Part shown: positions 18,646 through 27,586 of the stretch, piece after piece
How the letters are laid out: each line of letters starts with the position of its first letter
Position numbering within the stretch: the first letter of the stretch is position 1
Assembly (NCBI GenBank): GCA_019246625.1
Contig: JAFAQB010000276.1
Span: 1 to 49,916 of the forward strand
DNA from: Nitrososphaeraceae archaeon
GTDB taxonomy: Archaea; Thermoproteota; Nitrososphaeria; Nitrososphaerales; Nitrososphaeraceae
DNA: 49,916 nucleotides
Direction of reading: 5' to 3'
Program-made: the position numbers and the translations under genes
The notes under the pieces: model-generated
What the model was told of the DNA's origin: nothing
What the model saw: only the letters and a program-made list of their open reading frames with translations
The model's database searches: none

Positions 18646-18909
18646 TTAGCTTGTTGTCTGTTCGGACGTTGTTGCTGAGGAAGCGCCATTAACTATTTCT
18701 GCAATGGCAAATCTGTTTCCTACCTGAAGTACACGAATCTTTGCATTCTGACCTACCTTTCCATCCTTAACAAAGATTACAAATCCTTGTATTCTAGCAA
18801 TACCGTCTCCCTTTCTACTGATCTCTGTGACCTGAACATCATATTCTTTGCCAGTTTCAACTGGCTTGGGACCAAAGTTGTCACTTCTTCTAAATCCTCC
18901 GTAGCTCAT
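18646..18909 (-). CDS. TRAM domain protein
   Basis: An 87-residue protein consisting mainly of one TRAM domain (a small RNA-binding beta-barrel): KEYDVQVTEISRKGDGIAR, GFVIFVKDGKVGQNAKIR and FAIAEIV. It begins MSYGGFRRSDNFGPKP, a basic/Gly lead typical of thaumarchaeal single-TRAM proteins. The ATG at 18909 is preferred; the open frame extends to a TTG eight codons upstream. The last residues (SSATTSEQTTS) are Ser/Thr-rich and probably disordered. Archaeal single TRAM proteins have been described as RNA chaperones; a similar role here is inferred. Confidence 0.88.
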   Translation of the reverse strand: MSYGGFRRSDNFGPKPVETGKEYDVQVTEISRKGDGIARIQGFVIFVKDGKVGQNAKIRVLQVGNRFAIAEIVNGASSATTSEQTTS

Positions 18910-18989
18910 TCTTTCTACCTTAAATGGAACCAAAACAAAACCATATATAAACTGTCGAATACACCTAATGAGATCATCATATTCACCTA

Positions 18990-19838
18990 CTATGTTCCTA
19001 TTCTAATGCCATCATCACAAACTGACCGTAAACATTCTATTGCGGACAATATTGCAAGAAAACTTGTCTTTGGATTAGTTGTACTAGGTAGGTTACGAAC
19101 TGACACTGTAATCTCACCGAACTTACCACTGGCATTAATTTCATGTTGGTTTATGCTAGTGTAAGGATCGACTATAATTTTGACCTTTGTTTTTTCAAGT
19201 CCAATTCCAGCTAAACTTAGTATTGCAGCAACGTTTACATTTGTCGGGAATTTTTTTACAGCGTCAGCAGCGGGGCCTTCATAGATCAATGTTTTCTTAG
19301 TTATTGCAAATAGATCAATTCCAGAGATATCGAAAAAAGGAGCATCAACCAAGGCCTTAGGATTTTTTGTTGTAGTGAGACTGACTGAATCAAGTAGGTG
19401 TTTTACACTACGTACAGCATCTATTCCAGCTATGGCACCAGTAGGCACATAAATGCGAGCTGAATTATGAGATGCAATATCAAGTAGTTCCGATAGGAAA
19501 TGAGGGTCCGCAAGAGCCCCAACACTCATTACGATCAAACTCTTGCCATTTTCCACTATTTTTTTGCCAAACCTCTTAATAGCATCCTGTGAGGCAGACT
19601 CAACAATAATATCTGCATCTCTGAAAGAAGGCGATGAAATAAATTCTTCAAAATCAGTAAATATGCGAGGATTATTGTTTCTGAGCCTATATTGTAATGA
19701 GAGAGCGACTTGGTTTACCCAATCAAAAAGAGCAACAACAGATGCATTCTTTACCCTTCCACTATCAATGGCTAGGGCAAGCTCAGTTCCAATAGTGCCA
19801 CATCCTATAATTCCTATGACTTTAGACACTGTACCCAT
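18990..19838 (-). CDS. nadX: L-aspartate dehydrogenase (NadX)
   Basis: A 282-residue NAD(P)-dependent enzyme that oxidises aspartate to iminoaspartate, the first step of de novo NAD synthesis, replacing NadB. The Rossmann motif is GIIGCGTIGTELALAI (about 8-23). Later marks are DIIVESASQDAI, MSVGALADPHF, YVPTGAIAGIDA, FPTNVNVAAILSLAGIG and SINQHEINA (conserved His). It is separated from the TRAM gene by 80 bases on the same strand. With nadA and nadC nearby it completes the aspartate-to-NaMN route. Confidence 0.92.
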   Translation of the reverse strand: MGTVSKVIGIIGCGTIGTELALAIDSGRVKNASVVALFDWVNQVALSLQYRLRNNNPRIFTDFEEFISSPSFRDADIIVESASQDAIKRFGKKIVENGKSLIVMSVGALADPHFLSELLDIASHNSARIYVPTGAIAGIDAVRSVKHLLDSVSLTTTKNPKALVDAPFFDISGIDLFAITKKTLIYEGPAADAVKKFPTNVNVAAILSLAGIGLEKTKVKIIVDPYTSINQHEINASGKFGEITVSVRNLPSTTNPKTSFLAILSAIECLRSVCDDGIRIGT

Positions 19839-19945
19839 AAATCAGACAGTGTAGACATTTATATAGTCACTGCTCTACCTCGACATTTTAATCTGATCGA
19901 AAAAGGATATAATTTGCATAAGGGTACTGATATTAGGTATGATAA

Positions 19946-20125
19946 CTACCTTCTTCCCCCTCGCTCTGGCTTTTTCTGTCCAGGCAACCTCCTTTTTTCA
20001 AACCGTTTGATAAAATTATTCTTATTACGAACCTTTGATACCGGGCTCAGTCTGGGTCTAGGCTGAATTTTTGGTGTCTGCCCTCTTACCTTTCCAGCTT
20101 TAGTCAATGATCCGTGTGTTGGCAT
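19946..20125 (-). CDS. rps30e: Small ribosomal subunit protein eS30
   Basis: A 59-residue very basic protein beginning [20 protein letters not shown], which is the highly conserved eS30 N-terminus; the rest is Lys/Arg-rich ([18 protein letters not shown]). ATG 20125 reproduces the family start; five upstream codons from 20140 appear not to be used. eS30 is found in eukaryotes and some archaea including this group. Confidence 0.92.
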   Translation of the reverse strand: MPTHGSLTKAGKVRGQTPKIQPRPRLSPVSKVRNKNNFIKRFEKRRLPGQKKPERGGRR

Positions 20126-20369
20126 ATTTGTTTTATCCAAATATTGTCAATTTAAACTGTTGCATTTCTAAAGCGATTTAGAGCGATAATGATCATATAT
20201 TCATTATCAAATGTGAACACAATGTACCATAGTATTGTCTTCATGAAAATTCTATAGTTATTAGTGGTGAATTCTGAAACTTGTGTTCCTCTAAAACTAG
20301 TTAAATGTACTATAAAGATTATGTAGCAGGTATATATATTGCCCATTTATAAACCCCATTGTTAGCAGA

Positions 20370-20933
20370 ATGCCCCAAACTAAGCCCATTGTTAGCATAG
20401 AGAATGTAGTTGCTTCGGCCACTGTTAATCAGACCGTAAATCTAAACTTGATTACGCAAATCTTTCCTGATGTAGAGTATCATCCTGATCAATTCCCAGG
20501 ACTTGTTTTCAGATTAAAATCGCCCAAAACTGCTACACTAATTTTTAGTTCTGGTAAGATGGTGTGTACTGGGGCTAAGTCAGAAGAGCAGGCCATTAAA
20601 GCAGTGCGAAACGTAGTTCAAAAACTAAAGAAGGGTGGAATCCCAGTTGAACATGAGCCCCAAATAGAAATCCAAAATATCGTTGCCTCTGCAAGCCTTG
20701 GAGGAAAAATTCATCTTGAACTTGCTGCTAGGGTACTCCCTAGAAGCATGTATGAGCCAGAACAATTTCCGGGTCTCATACATAGGATGCTGGATCCAAA
20801 GACGGTAATCCTCTTGTTTGCGAGTGGTAAATTAGTTTGTACAGGCGCAAAGAAAGAAAGTGAAGTTTACAGAGCGGTCCACAATCTGCATACTCTGCTT
20901 GAAGAAAAGAATTTGATGATCTATGAAAGCTAA
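20370..20933 (+). CDS. tbp: TATA-box binding protein
   Basis: A 187-residue factor that binds promoter TATA boxes. The two saddle repeats are clear: IENVVASATVNQTVNL ... QFPGLVFRLKSPKTATLIFSSGKMVCTGAK and IQNIVASASLGGKIHLE ... QFPGLIHRMLDPKTVILLFASGKLVCTGAK (each quoted in part, about 10-75 and 100-165). Length and ends are normal for archaea. Confidence 0.97.
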   Translation: MPQTKPIVSIENVVASATVNQTVNLNLITQIFPDVEYHPDQFPGLVFRLKSPKTATLIFSSGKMVCTGAKSEEQAIKAVRNVVQKLKKGGIPVEHEPQIEIQNIVASASLGGKIHLELAARVLPRSMYEPEQFPGLIHRMLDPKTVILLFASGKLVCTGAKKESEVYRAVHNLHTLLEEKNLMIYES

Positions 20934-21066
20934 ATTTCCACAACCATTTTGTATTTTAAAATAGTATTCATATCTGGTTAAATTCACCAAATTTAGCATT
21001 TTTAACCAGTCTACCGACACCATATTAAATATGAAATGTATTTATTTTTAACTATTTCAATTACCG

Positions 21067-22182
21067 ATGATGCCTGAGATATGGCTAAAATATGGCAGTA
21101 CTGATATTGTACTGAATATTCGATATGAAAATTTGCTTAAACATGTCTCTTCAGACTTTGCATTATTGAAGGAAGATGAAATCAGATTATGTCTAAGCAA
21201 TGTCGTCTTGGCAGATGATACACTGATTTTTGCCTTATCAGACACAAAATTAACTGCCAAGATTGTTATTTTACTGCTTGACATGGCGCAAGCCAGAGGA
21301 TTTGCAAACGTGACTATCGGTGTTCCTCGAAGGACTGAATATATATTGGGGAATAACCTCGCTGGGAAGGCAACGTCAGTAAAGGAAATTACTTATCAAT
21401 CATTTCCTAATATAATTAATAAGTTTCGAAATATTCTTTTTATTTCTCAGGCAATATATGATCCTTTATTTGGATATGGCATTGCTCCTACTAAGTTGTT
21501 GCGTAATTATTACCTCGAGGCTATGTCAGAGGCTTTCAATGCAAGGCAAGATAATCTTCCCAAACCAGGAGTTAGGGGTCCACCTCTAAAAATTGCTCTC
21601 TCTAATGCGGAAAATATCCAAGCTAAATCTATTGAGCTGGTAGCGAATTCTTTTGGCATTGTTGGAATTCATTATGGGAACATTATCGAGGCTTCCGAGA
21701 ATGCGATTTGGCATTTAGACTCTATTTCGACAATTGAAATAGAGCCAAGCAAATCTGCAATTATCAGCGCTAGTAGTGAAATAGGGGGGCATTCAACACT
21801 TTCGGACTCGTTAAATTCGTTGTGGAACACAATCCATATTGTTAGAGAAAATGGATCAGCTATACTTGTTTCGGAAAACCAAAGAGGAATCGGAGGAGGT
21901 GCATTACAAATGTATATTGAAGGAAGGTTAAAAATGGAAGAACAACTAAAAAGCAGCTATACACATGGTCTTGAACATATGCTATATCTTGATGAGTTAG
22001 GACAGAAAGGTCAATTAGGAATAATATCAACTCTACCACAATACTATTTAAAAAAATTGCGGCTTTATACATATACAAGTTTAAGGAATGCCTTAGAAGA
22101 ATTACTTGTCAAGTATGGGAAAAACCATAAAGTCCTTGTAGTGTCTGATGCTGATATTGTTTATCTAAAAAAGAAAACATAG
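21067..22182 (+). CDS. LarA-like (DUF2088-type) protein, divergent
   Basis: A 371-residue protein that resembles the nickel-pincer lactate racemase family in layout: WLKYGSTDIVL at the N-terminus, a Rossmann-like LVVLADDT / FALSDTKLTAKIVILLLDMAQARGF segment (family: DxTRPxP then helix), and a C-terminal ISASSEIGGHST...GSAILVSENQRG-type region. The catalytic DHTRP-like motif reads SDTKLTAK and the expected His-rich HxxH sites are not evident, so racemase activity is doubtful. In related genomes such proteins are usually left as DUF2088 or hypothetical. The choice between ATG 21067 and 21070 is arbitrary. Confidence 0.5.
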   Translation: MMPEIWLKYGSTDIVLNIRYENLLKHVSSDFALLKEDEIRLCLSNVVLADDTLIFALSDTKLTAKIVILLLDMAQARGFANVTIGVPRRTEYILGNNLAGKATSVKEITYQSFPNIINKFRNILFISQAIYDPLFGYGIAPTKLLRNYYLEAMSEAFNARQDNLPKPGVRGPPLKIALSNAENIQAKSIELVANSFGIVGIHYGNIIEASENAIWHLDSISTIEIEPSKSAIISASSEIGGHSTLSDSLNSLWNTIHIVRENGSAILVSENQRGIGGGALQMYIEGRLKMEEQLKSSYTHGLEHMLYLDELGQKGQLGIISTLPQYYLKKLRLYTYTSLRNALEELLVKYGKNHKVLVVSDADIVYLKKKT

Positions 22183-22276
22183 GTCTAACACTTCATAGCT
22201 GAAGTATTATGGCTTGAAAGTGATTGTACTCTCAATTGATAAGGTTAAATAATTTGTTCTGTCATATTCGGACAGT

Positions 22277-22774
22277 TTGCAAACGGCTCTACGGAGAGTA
22301 GGTGATTACATCATTCGCAGATGTGAAGAGAGAGATCTTCCCTCTACGATCAATATTAATAGTGTTACGCTTCCTGAACATTATTCGGACTATTTCTTTG
22401 AATCTATCTTACGTGAGCTACCGGAAGCATTTATTGTTGCAGAATTTAATGACAGTATCATAGGTTACATAATGTGCAAAATCGAATTTGGTTTCTCTAA
22501 CTTTAGGAAATTGGGTTTTGTAAAGAAAGGACACGTAGTATCTGTGGCTGTTTTAGAACAGCATCGTGGCAACGGAGTCGGCAAGGCATTAATGCTAGAG
22601 GGTATTAATGGTGTAGTTACTAGAAAGAGTGATGAAATTTATCTTGAAGTTCGAATTAGCAATGAACCAGCCATCAAAATGTATGAAAAATTGGGTTTTC
22701 AAATAAAATCTAGACTTCGCACATATTACAGAGATGGAGAGGATGCCTATCTTATGGCATTGGAGTTTATCTAG
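22277..22774 (+). CDS. GNAT N-acetyltransferase (RimI/Ard1-like)
   Basis: A 165-residue acetyltransferase of the archaeal N-terminal acetyltransferase type. The acetyl-CoA motif is HVVSVAVLEQHRGNGVGKAL (about 94-113; QxxGxG core) and the C-terminal motif has YLEVRISNEPAIKMYEKLGF, typical of RimI/Ard1. PEHYSDYFFESIL early is the substrate-side motif of Ard1-like enzymes. The start is TTG 22277; no closer ATG keeps the first helix. Probable substrates are ribosomal or cytosolic protein N-termini. Confidence 0.88.
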   Translation: MQTALRRVGDYIIRRCEERDLPSTININSVTLPEHYSDYFFESILRELPEAFIVAEFNDSIIGYIMCKIEFGFSNFRKLGFVKKGHVVSVAVLEQHRGNGVGKALMLEGINGVVTRKSDEIYLEVRISNEPAIKMYEKLGFQIKSRLRTYYRDGEDAYLMALEFI

Positions 22775-22810
22775 ATATCTAAATAAGATGCTCGAGGTGT
22801 CAGGACAAAA

Positions 22811-23020
22811 ATGGGAAAAAGACGTAGCAAAGGTGTAGGGCTGGCTCTCTTGATCTTTTCTATTATAGTATTCATTATTTATGCCTATTTTCTACTTGCA
22901 TCAGAGTGGGGAATAACGATACTTAAATTTACTGTACTTGGGGCGGCAGCAACTTTATTGGCGGTCTTAGCATGGATAGGATATACGATGGCTACAGCTC
23001 CAGAACTTGAAAGACAATAA
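22811..23020 (+). CDS. Small two-helix membrane protein
   Basis: A 69-residue protein with a basic N-terminus (MGKRRSKG), two hydrophobic helices (about 9-29 and 36-58) and an acidic C-tail (ATAPELERQ). The positive-inside rule places the N-terminus in the cytoplasm. It follows the acetyltransferase gene closely (36 bases) on the same strand, and converges on trm5. The function is unknown; the gene looks conserved in style, not random. Confidence 0.65.
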   Translation: MGKRRSKGVGLALLIFSIIVFIIYAYFLLASEWGITILKFTVLGAAATLLAVLAWIGYTMATAPELERQ

Positions 23021-23030
23021 CCTTTATATT

Positions 23031-23872
23031 TCATACAATAACGCAAACGTCAGATACAACCTGATATATCCTTGGTCCTACCGCTCTAACGACTCTCATA
23101 GCATCAATTCTATGTTTATATTTAACAAATGCATGGTTGGTATCTATTGCTGCCTCATCTATAGCAAGTTTTTTTGAGCGAGCCTTTACATGAGCAAAAT
23201 AATGAATAACTCCTTTTCCTTTTAGGGCTAATACTGCTGAATCTACAAATTCTTTTGCCTTCTCGGGTAATGGCATCAATACTCGGGTACTCGACCCTCT
23301 AAGTTGATCATTAATGACTTCCCTTGCGTCTCCACAAATCGGAAACACTCTGTCTTGTACCTTGTTTAATCCTGCATTGATAAGAGCTAATTCATTTGCG
23401 TGGGGGTTCGAATCTATATTATAAACCTTGCAGGTCGGATTTTTTTTAGCTATCAAAATAGAGAATGTTGCTACCCCTCCAAACATGTTTGTAATAATTT
23501 CATGGTCAGTTATCAATTTCGTCATTCGAGATCTTTCTGTTGACAACCTGGGAGAAAAATACGTTTTTATGACGTCTACTTTGAACCGACAACCATGCTC
23601 TTTATATTCGGTCACGGTGCTGTTGATACCTGCAAGATATTCTAAACTACGGATTCTATAATCTCCCCTAATGGCTGAAACCTGTGCAAAAACAGATTTC
23701 GCTGGTTTAACATTCGTAAGGATTGTTTTCGCAATTAACTTTTTTTTTGATTTAAAGATTCTGGAATTCTTATTATTACTATATCGCCAATTATATCAAA
23801 CGCAGAATATATTTTAGTTGCTTCTTCATGAGTCAGAACTTCTTTTAGAATATCCTTTAGCATGTGGGCCAT
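23031..23872 (-). CDS. trm5: tRNA (guanine-37 N1)-methyltransferase Trm5-like, frameshifted
   Basis: Two frames together make a 280-residue Trm5-type enzyme that adds the N1 methyl at tRNA G37. From ATG 23872 the first frame reads MAHMLKDILKEVLTHEE ... IIGDIVIIRIPESLNQ and then meets a run of nine A bases on the coding strand (T run 23740-23748). In the sequence as given the frame ends in a stop just after the run; adding one A makes it continue into LIAKTILTNVKPAKSVFAQ and TEYKEHGCRFKVDVIKTYFSPRLSTER, FGGVATFSILIAKK (SAM motif) and RVLMPLPEKAKEF. Total length from 23872 to 23031 (842 bases) is one short of a multiple of three. Both halves look intact, so a one-base sequencing error, recent loss or slippage are all possible. 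Confidence 0.85.
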
Positions 23873-23884
23873 AATTGATCAAGA

Positions 23885-25705
23885 CTAATTCCTAATGTAA
23901 TAATAGTTACCAGATTCTTTTTGCATTCTGTCTAGCCTCCCGCCTTCTTTATTTACACGTGGCCTACCAGTATGTTCATCTCTTCTATACGTTACAGAAA
24001 GCTGCTTTAAGAATTGATTCATTCCATCCTCTTTGCGTAGCGAAGAGCCAGCAGAACCCTCGAAACTAGGACATCCAGTAAAAATCACTAATGAATCTGC
24101 AATAAGATCTATTAATTGCATGTCATGATCTATGACTATGGCAGATTTTCCTTGTGATTTGATGTAACGTTGAAGGAATTTTGCCAGCGAAATTCTGTCC
24201 TCTATATCCAAGAATGCAGATGGTTCGTCTAATGCATAGATATCTGCCTGTCGTAACAAAGATGTTGCTACCGCAACCTTTTGTAATTCTCCTCCACTAA
24301 GGTTTTTAACATTTTTTTCATAGAGTTTTTTCATTCCCATTGGCAACAAAATCTGCTCTTCGATCTGAGAATTTTCTATCTCGTTTTGATAAGCTACATA
24401 CAGTAATGAGCGTACATCACCATCATAATCCTGACTAAGGTATTGAGGTTTTAACGAAATTCTAGCGCCAATTTCGATCATTCCCGAATCAGGCTTTTCC
24501 AGTCCTGCCAACATTCTTATGAACGTCGTCTTTCCTAATGCGTTAGCACCCACTATACCCAAGATCTCTCCTCTTCTCAACTTACCTTTGGATATTTTCA
24601 GCTTAAACGTTGGAAATGACTTAGTGATATCTGTATAACTAGCTACAGTAATATCTGAAATGATGTCATCAATAGAGCTAGTAGTATCAAATCTAAAAGC
24701 TTTTTCTCTAAATCGAACATTTTCTGACGGGCTGAACCCTTCTAGGAAGTTGTTGATGCCAATTTTTGTACCTTGTAAGCTCGAAACAATACCATATGCC
24801 CCAGGTTCTCCATATAGGACATAAATATAGTCTGAAAGATAGTCCAAGAGCGTCATATCATGTTCTACAACCATAACACTCTTTCCTTCGGCTGCAAGAT
24901 TTTGGATAACTTTAGCAACAGCAAGTCGTTGATAAATGTCATTATAAGAAGAAGGTTCATCAAAAAAATAATAGTCAGCATCCTTAGAGGCTGCTACTGC
25001 GACTGCTAATCTCTGCAATTCCCCACCGCTTAACTCATTCACATTCCTATTAAGTACCTTCTTAAGTCCAAGATCTTCCACCAATATTTCGGCCCGTTTT
25101 CGCTCATCATACTTCTTTAACAATTCTTCAGCAGTACCTCTGAATGTTTTTGGAATTAGGTAAACTAACTGAGGCTTAATTGAAGCACGCATAGTGCCAT
25201 TAGCAATCTTCTCAAAATGCATCTTTAGTTCCGTTCCTTGAAAGTTTTTAAGAACTTGGTCGTACGTTATATTGTCATTATAATTACCAAAGTTAGGTTT
25301 AATGCTTCCAGATAAAATATTTACTATGGTGGATTTGCCTATACCATTCCTTCCGAGCAAACCTACTACGGACCCTTTCCTTGGTGATGGAAGACGGTAC
25401 AGCCTGAAGGAATTAATATTGTACTGATGAATTTTATCTTCCCCCAATTCCTTTGCTAAGTTAACAATAACAATTGCATCAAAAGGACACTTTTTAACAC
25501 AAATGCCACAGCCTGTACAAAGATCTTCTGAAATTACCGCTTTTCCGTCTTCTGGACGTTGAACTATGCACTCTCCACCAGTCTTATTTACTGGACAATA
25601 AATAATACATTCCAGTCCACACTTTTTAGGTTGACATAATTCCTGGTCTAGAACGGCCACCCTATGCGTGGATTCCGTTGAATTCCCCAATTTGATACAA
25701 TTCAT
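23885..25705 (-). CDS. rli1: ABCE1/Rli1 ribosome-recycling ATPase
   Basis: A 606-residue protein that splits terminated ribosomes. The N-terminal Fe-S domain has two Cys sets, QPKKCGLECIIYCPV and DLCTGCGICVKKCPFDAI (about 28-85). Two ABC modules follow with Walker A GRNGIGKST and GANALGKTT, signatures LSGGELQRLAVA and LSGGELQKVAVA and Walker B FFDEPSSY and ALDEPSAFLD. The C-terminal tail is short and polar. It is followed 12 bases later by trm5 on the same strand, so one transcript is likely. Confidence 0.96.
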   Translation of the reverse strand: MNCIKLGNSTESTHRVAVLDQELCQPKKCGLECIIYCPVNKTGGECIVQRPEDGKAVISEDLCTGCGICVKKCPFDAIVIVNLAKELGEDKIHQYNINSFRLYRLPSPRKGSVVGLLGRNGIGKSTIVNILSGSIKPNFGNYNDNITYDQVLKNFQGTELKMHFEKIANGTMRASIKPQLVYLIPKTFRGTAEELLKKYDERKRAEILVEDLGLKKVLNRNVNELSGGELQRLAVAVAASKDADYYFFDEPSSYNDIYQRLAVAKVIQNLAAEGKSVMVVEHDMTLLDYLSDYIYVLYGEPGAYGIVSSLQGTKIGINNFLEGFSPSENVRFREKAFRFDTTSSIDDIISDITVASYTDITKSFPTFKLKISKGKLRRGEILGIVGANALGKTTFIRMLAGLEKPDSGMIEIGARISLKPQYLSQDYDGDVRSLLYVAYQNEIENSQIEEQILLPMGMKKLYEKNVKNLSGGELQKVAVATSLLRQADIYALDEPSAFLDIEDRISLAKFLQRYIKSQGKSAIVIDHDMQLIDLIADSLVIFTGCPSFEGSAGSSLRKEDGMNQFLKQLSVTYRRDEHTGRPRVNKEGGRLDRMQKESGNYYYIRN

Positions 25706-25853
25706 TTTTACAATAATGTATTATATAGCTTATCAGCGTAAGTTAAGTTAACTTATTAAAAATATTATAACTGCGTATTTATCTTGCTTATGGATATACA
25801 CTGCACTGCCTCCATAGTGAGGCTTATGTGATTGCTTAAGAACTAACAGGAAC

Positions 25854-25862
25854 GTTAAATTA
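25854..25862 (+). promoter_or_regulatory. TATA-like box for 5S rRNA
   Basis: The sequence GTTAAATTA centres about 25 bases before the 5S start, the distance expected of an archaeal TATA box. This is position-based only. Confidence 0.35.
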
Positions 25863-25881
25863 ACCCCTTTGTTAATGTATA

Positions 25882-26001
25882 GGCAAGCCGGCCATAGCGA
25901 TAGGGCGCGACCCGGTCCCATTCCGAACCCGGAAGTCAAACCTGTCGACGCTGCTGCGTTACTGACCTGCGTGAGCGGTTGGAAAACAGCAGTGCTGGCA
26001 T
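25882..26001 (+). rRNA. rrf: 5S ribosomal RNA
   Basis: About 119 bases with the universal archaeal 5S core: GCCATAGCGATAGGG, CCCGGTCCCATTCCGAACCC and GGAAGTCAAACC, then a 3' arm TGACCTGCGTGAG with AGTGCTGGCA. The 5' GCAAGC and 3' GCTGGC (read in opposite direction) make the closing helix with one mismatch. It is a single gene not linked to 16S or 23S in the window, as usual in Thaumarchaeota. Boundaries are good to a few bases. Confidence 0.93.
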
Positions 26002-26713
26002 TTAATAAAACAGCCATTTGTACTTTTGTAAAGCTATTTAAATTTTAGTCTTGAATGCTATCTTGAGTTCCCTCGTTCGAAGATGTTAGATTATGGCACG
26101 ATGATATTGTACCATCATTGCCATATATGGCCAAAAAGAAGATATTTTTGAAGTACGAATTTATAATTACCGTTGGCTAGATTTAGCTTGCAAAATAAGT
26201 GACTATTTGCCATAGTCTTATCTAATATTCAACCTTTATTAGATGAGATGTAATATCTATCTGTGTAGAATTTTTGTTAATATCAGGCACAACTGAACAG
26301 TCATTCTGTTAAAGCCGTCAATAGACATAAATCTGAAGTTGCAACATAAGTGCTGTTTCCATTTTGGTTTATCTCTATTCACAGTGAAGATGAAAATTTC
26401 TTATAAATATCAATCTCAGATAGAATTACTACGAGTACTCAAAATTCTAGAAGATTTAATTATTTCTATATATACCCTATTTATATCAATAAGAGATTGA
26501 TCCTGCTACTTGTTTCCTGGCATCATATAGATAATATCTTACCAGAGAATAACCAGATGGGCCTTAATTTTAATTGGATGATATATCGTATTTTCCAAAC
26601 GTTTCAATCAATGTCATCTGATTTTTACAATGCAGCTAATTCCTTGAAACTAAATTAGTGTTTCTTGATTGTATTTTCTTGTTATATGCAAAAGCAATTA
26701 AGTGATTATCATT
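26002..26713. other. Long non-coding stretch after 5S rRNA
   Basis: About 710 bases with no ORF I can support and no tRNA fold. At 26094-26123 there is a hairpin of ten base pairs (TGGCA + ATGAT arms, 2-base bulge, 8-base loop). It is followed by a perfect 12-bp palindrome GCCATATATGGC (26120-26131). Nothing else was seen. Confidence 0.4.
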
Positions 26714-27286
26714 TTACTCATCATCGTCTGCAAGATGTATTTGTTTTAGCAATTCCTTAACATTTAATCCTATACGATCAATGACTTGATAGATTGATGC
26801 TAAACCAGATGGGTCCCATGCTCTGGTTTCTACAATACATGCGTAGTCTGCTACTTTAACTGAGATTTTCCTTATTTCTTCCTTCATTATGTCATTGGCA
26901 AATAAATCACATAAGATTATGTCCTTTGTTAATATGTCTGCTAGAACACCGCCACTCCAGCCTAGTTTAGTTACCTTTCCATCCCGAAGATCAAAGTACG
27001 GATTGGCGCAGAAGAGTTTGAAGGCATTATTGTCATTTTCTATAATATGCTGATTTTGTATCAAACAATAAACGTTGTAAAAAGGTCCCATACGTACTAT
27101 ATCTTCAATTCCTATATAGTCAATATTTGTACCGTACATCCTAAGAAATCCATCCCTATGAAACAGCCATCTTTCAAAATAAGGACGAAGGGAAGATGGT
27201 ATATCCAGTACCATATTGCCTACCTTGCAATAAATGCCTAGTGAAAATAATTGATCGGCAAGTTCCTTCATCTGAAATATGGGCAT
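26714..27286 (-). CDS. Hypothetical protein, 190 aa
   Basis: A soluble protein of 190 residues without recognisable family. It has LFSLGIYCKVGNMVLDIP, RYG-like FLRMYGTNIDYIG and a C-terminal helical ELLKQIHLADDDE. The pattern of WDPSGLASIYQVIDRIG looks like a small alpha/beta domain. No metal, membrane or nucleotide motif is seen. It is isolated from its neighbours by several hundred bases on both sides. It is probably a lineage-specific gene. Confidence 0.55.
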   Translation of the reverse strand: MPIFQMKELADQLFSLGIYCKVGNMVLDIPSSLRPYFERWLFHRDGFLRMYGTNIDYIGIEDIVRMGPFYNVYCLIQNQHIIENDNNAFKLFCANPYFDLRDGKVTKLGWSGGVLADILTKDIILCDLFANDIMKEEIRKISVKVADYACIVETRAWDPSGLASIYQVIDRIGLNVKELLKQIHLADDDE

Positions 27287-27586
27287 TAGATTACAGATAT
27301 ATATCCTAAATTATTATAGTTTTTGGCTTTAAAGTTATTAGAAATGAAAATTATATCATATCTTTGACAATAACTACCAATACAATTTGGATAGTCATAT
27401 GGTATTAAAAATTTCGCTATCTTCAAGGAGGATTTTAGTAGAAGAAATATTTAAGATGTTATTATAAATATCTGATCTGGCCCTATTCATGCATATATTG
27501 AAAAGGATGCAATGGAGACACATTCAGTGCATAAAGATAAGAGTGCCTTGATGATTAATTTTCCGTAAATATAAGTTGAAAAGGGA
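27287..27586. other. Intergenic stretch, nothing recognisable
   Basis: About 300 AT-rich bases between the hypothetical gene and pepA, with no ORF or RNA that I can support. Confidence 0.35.

Noticed and set aside
25748-26017. Minus-strand open frame of 89 codons
   Set aside because: Overlaps the 5S rRNA gene, so it is not a real protein.
26065-26085. CGTTCGAAG resembling a tRNA T-arm
   Set aside because: No tRNA cloverleaf could be built upstream.
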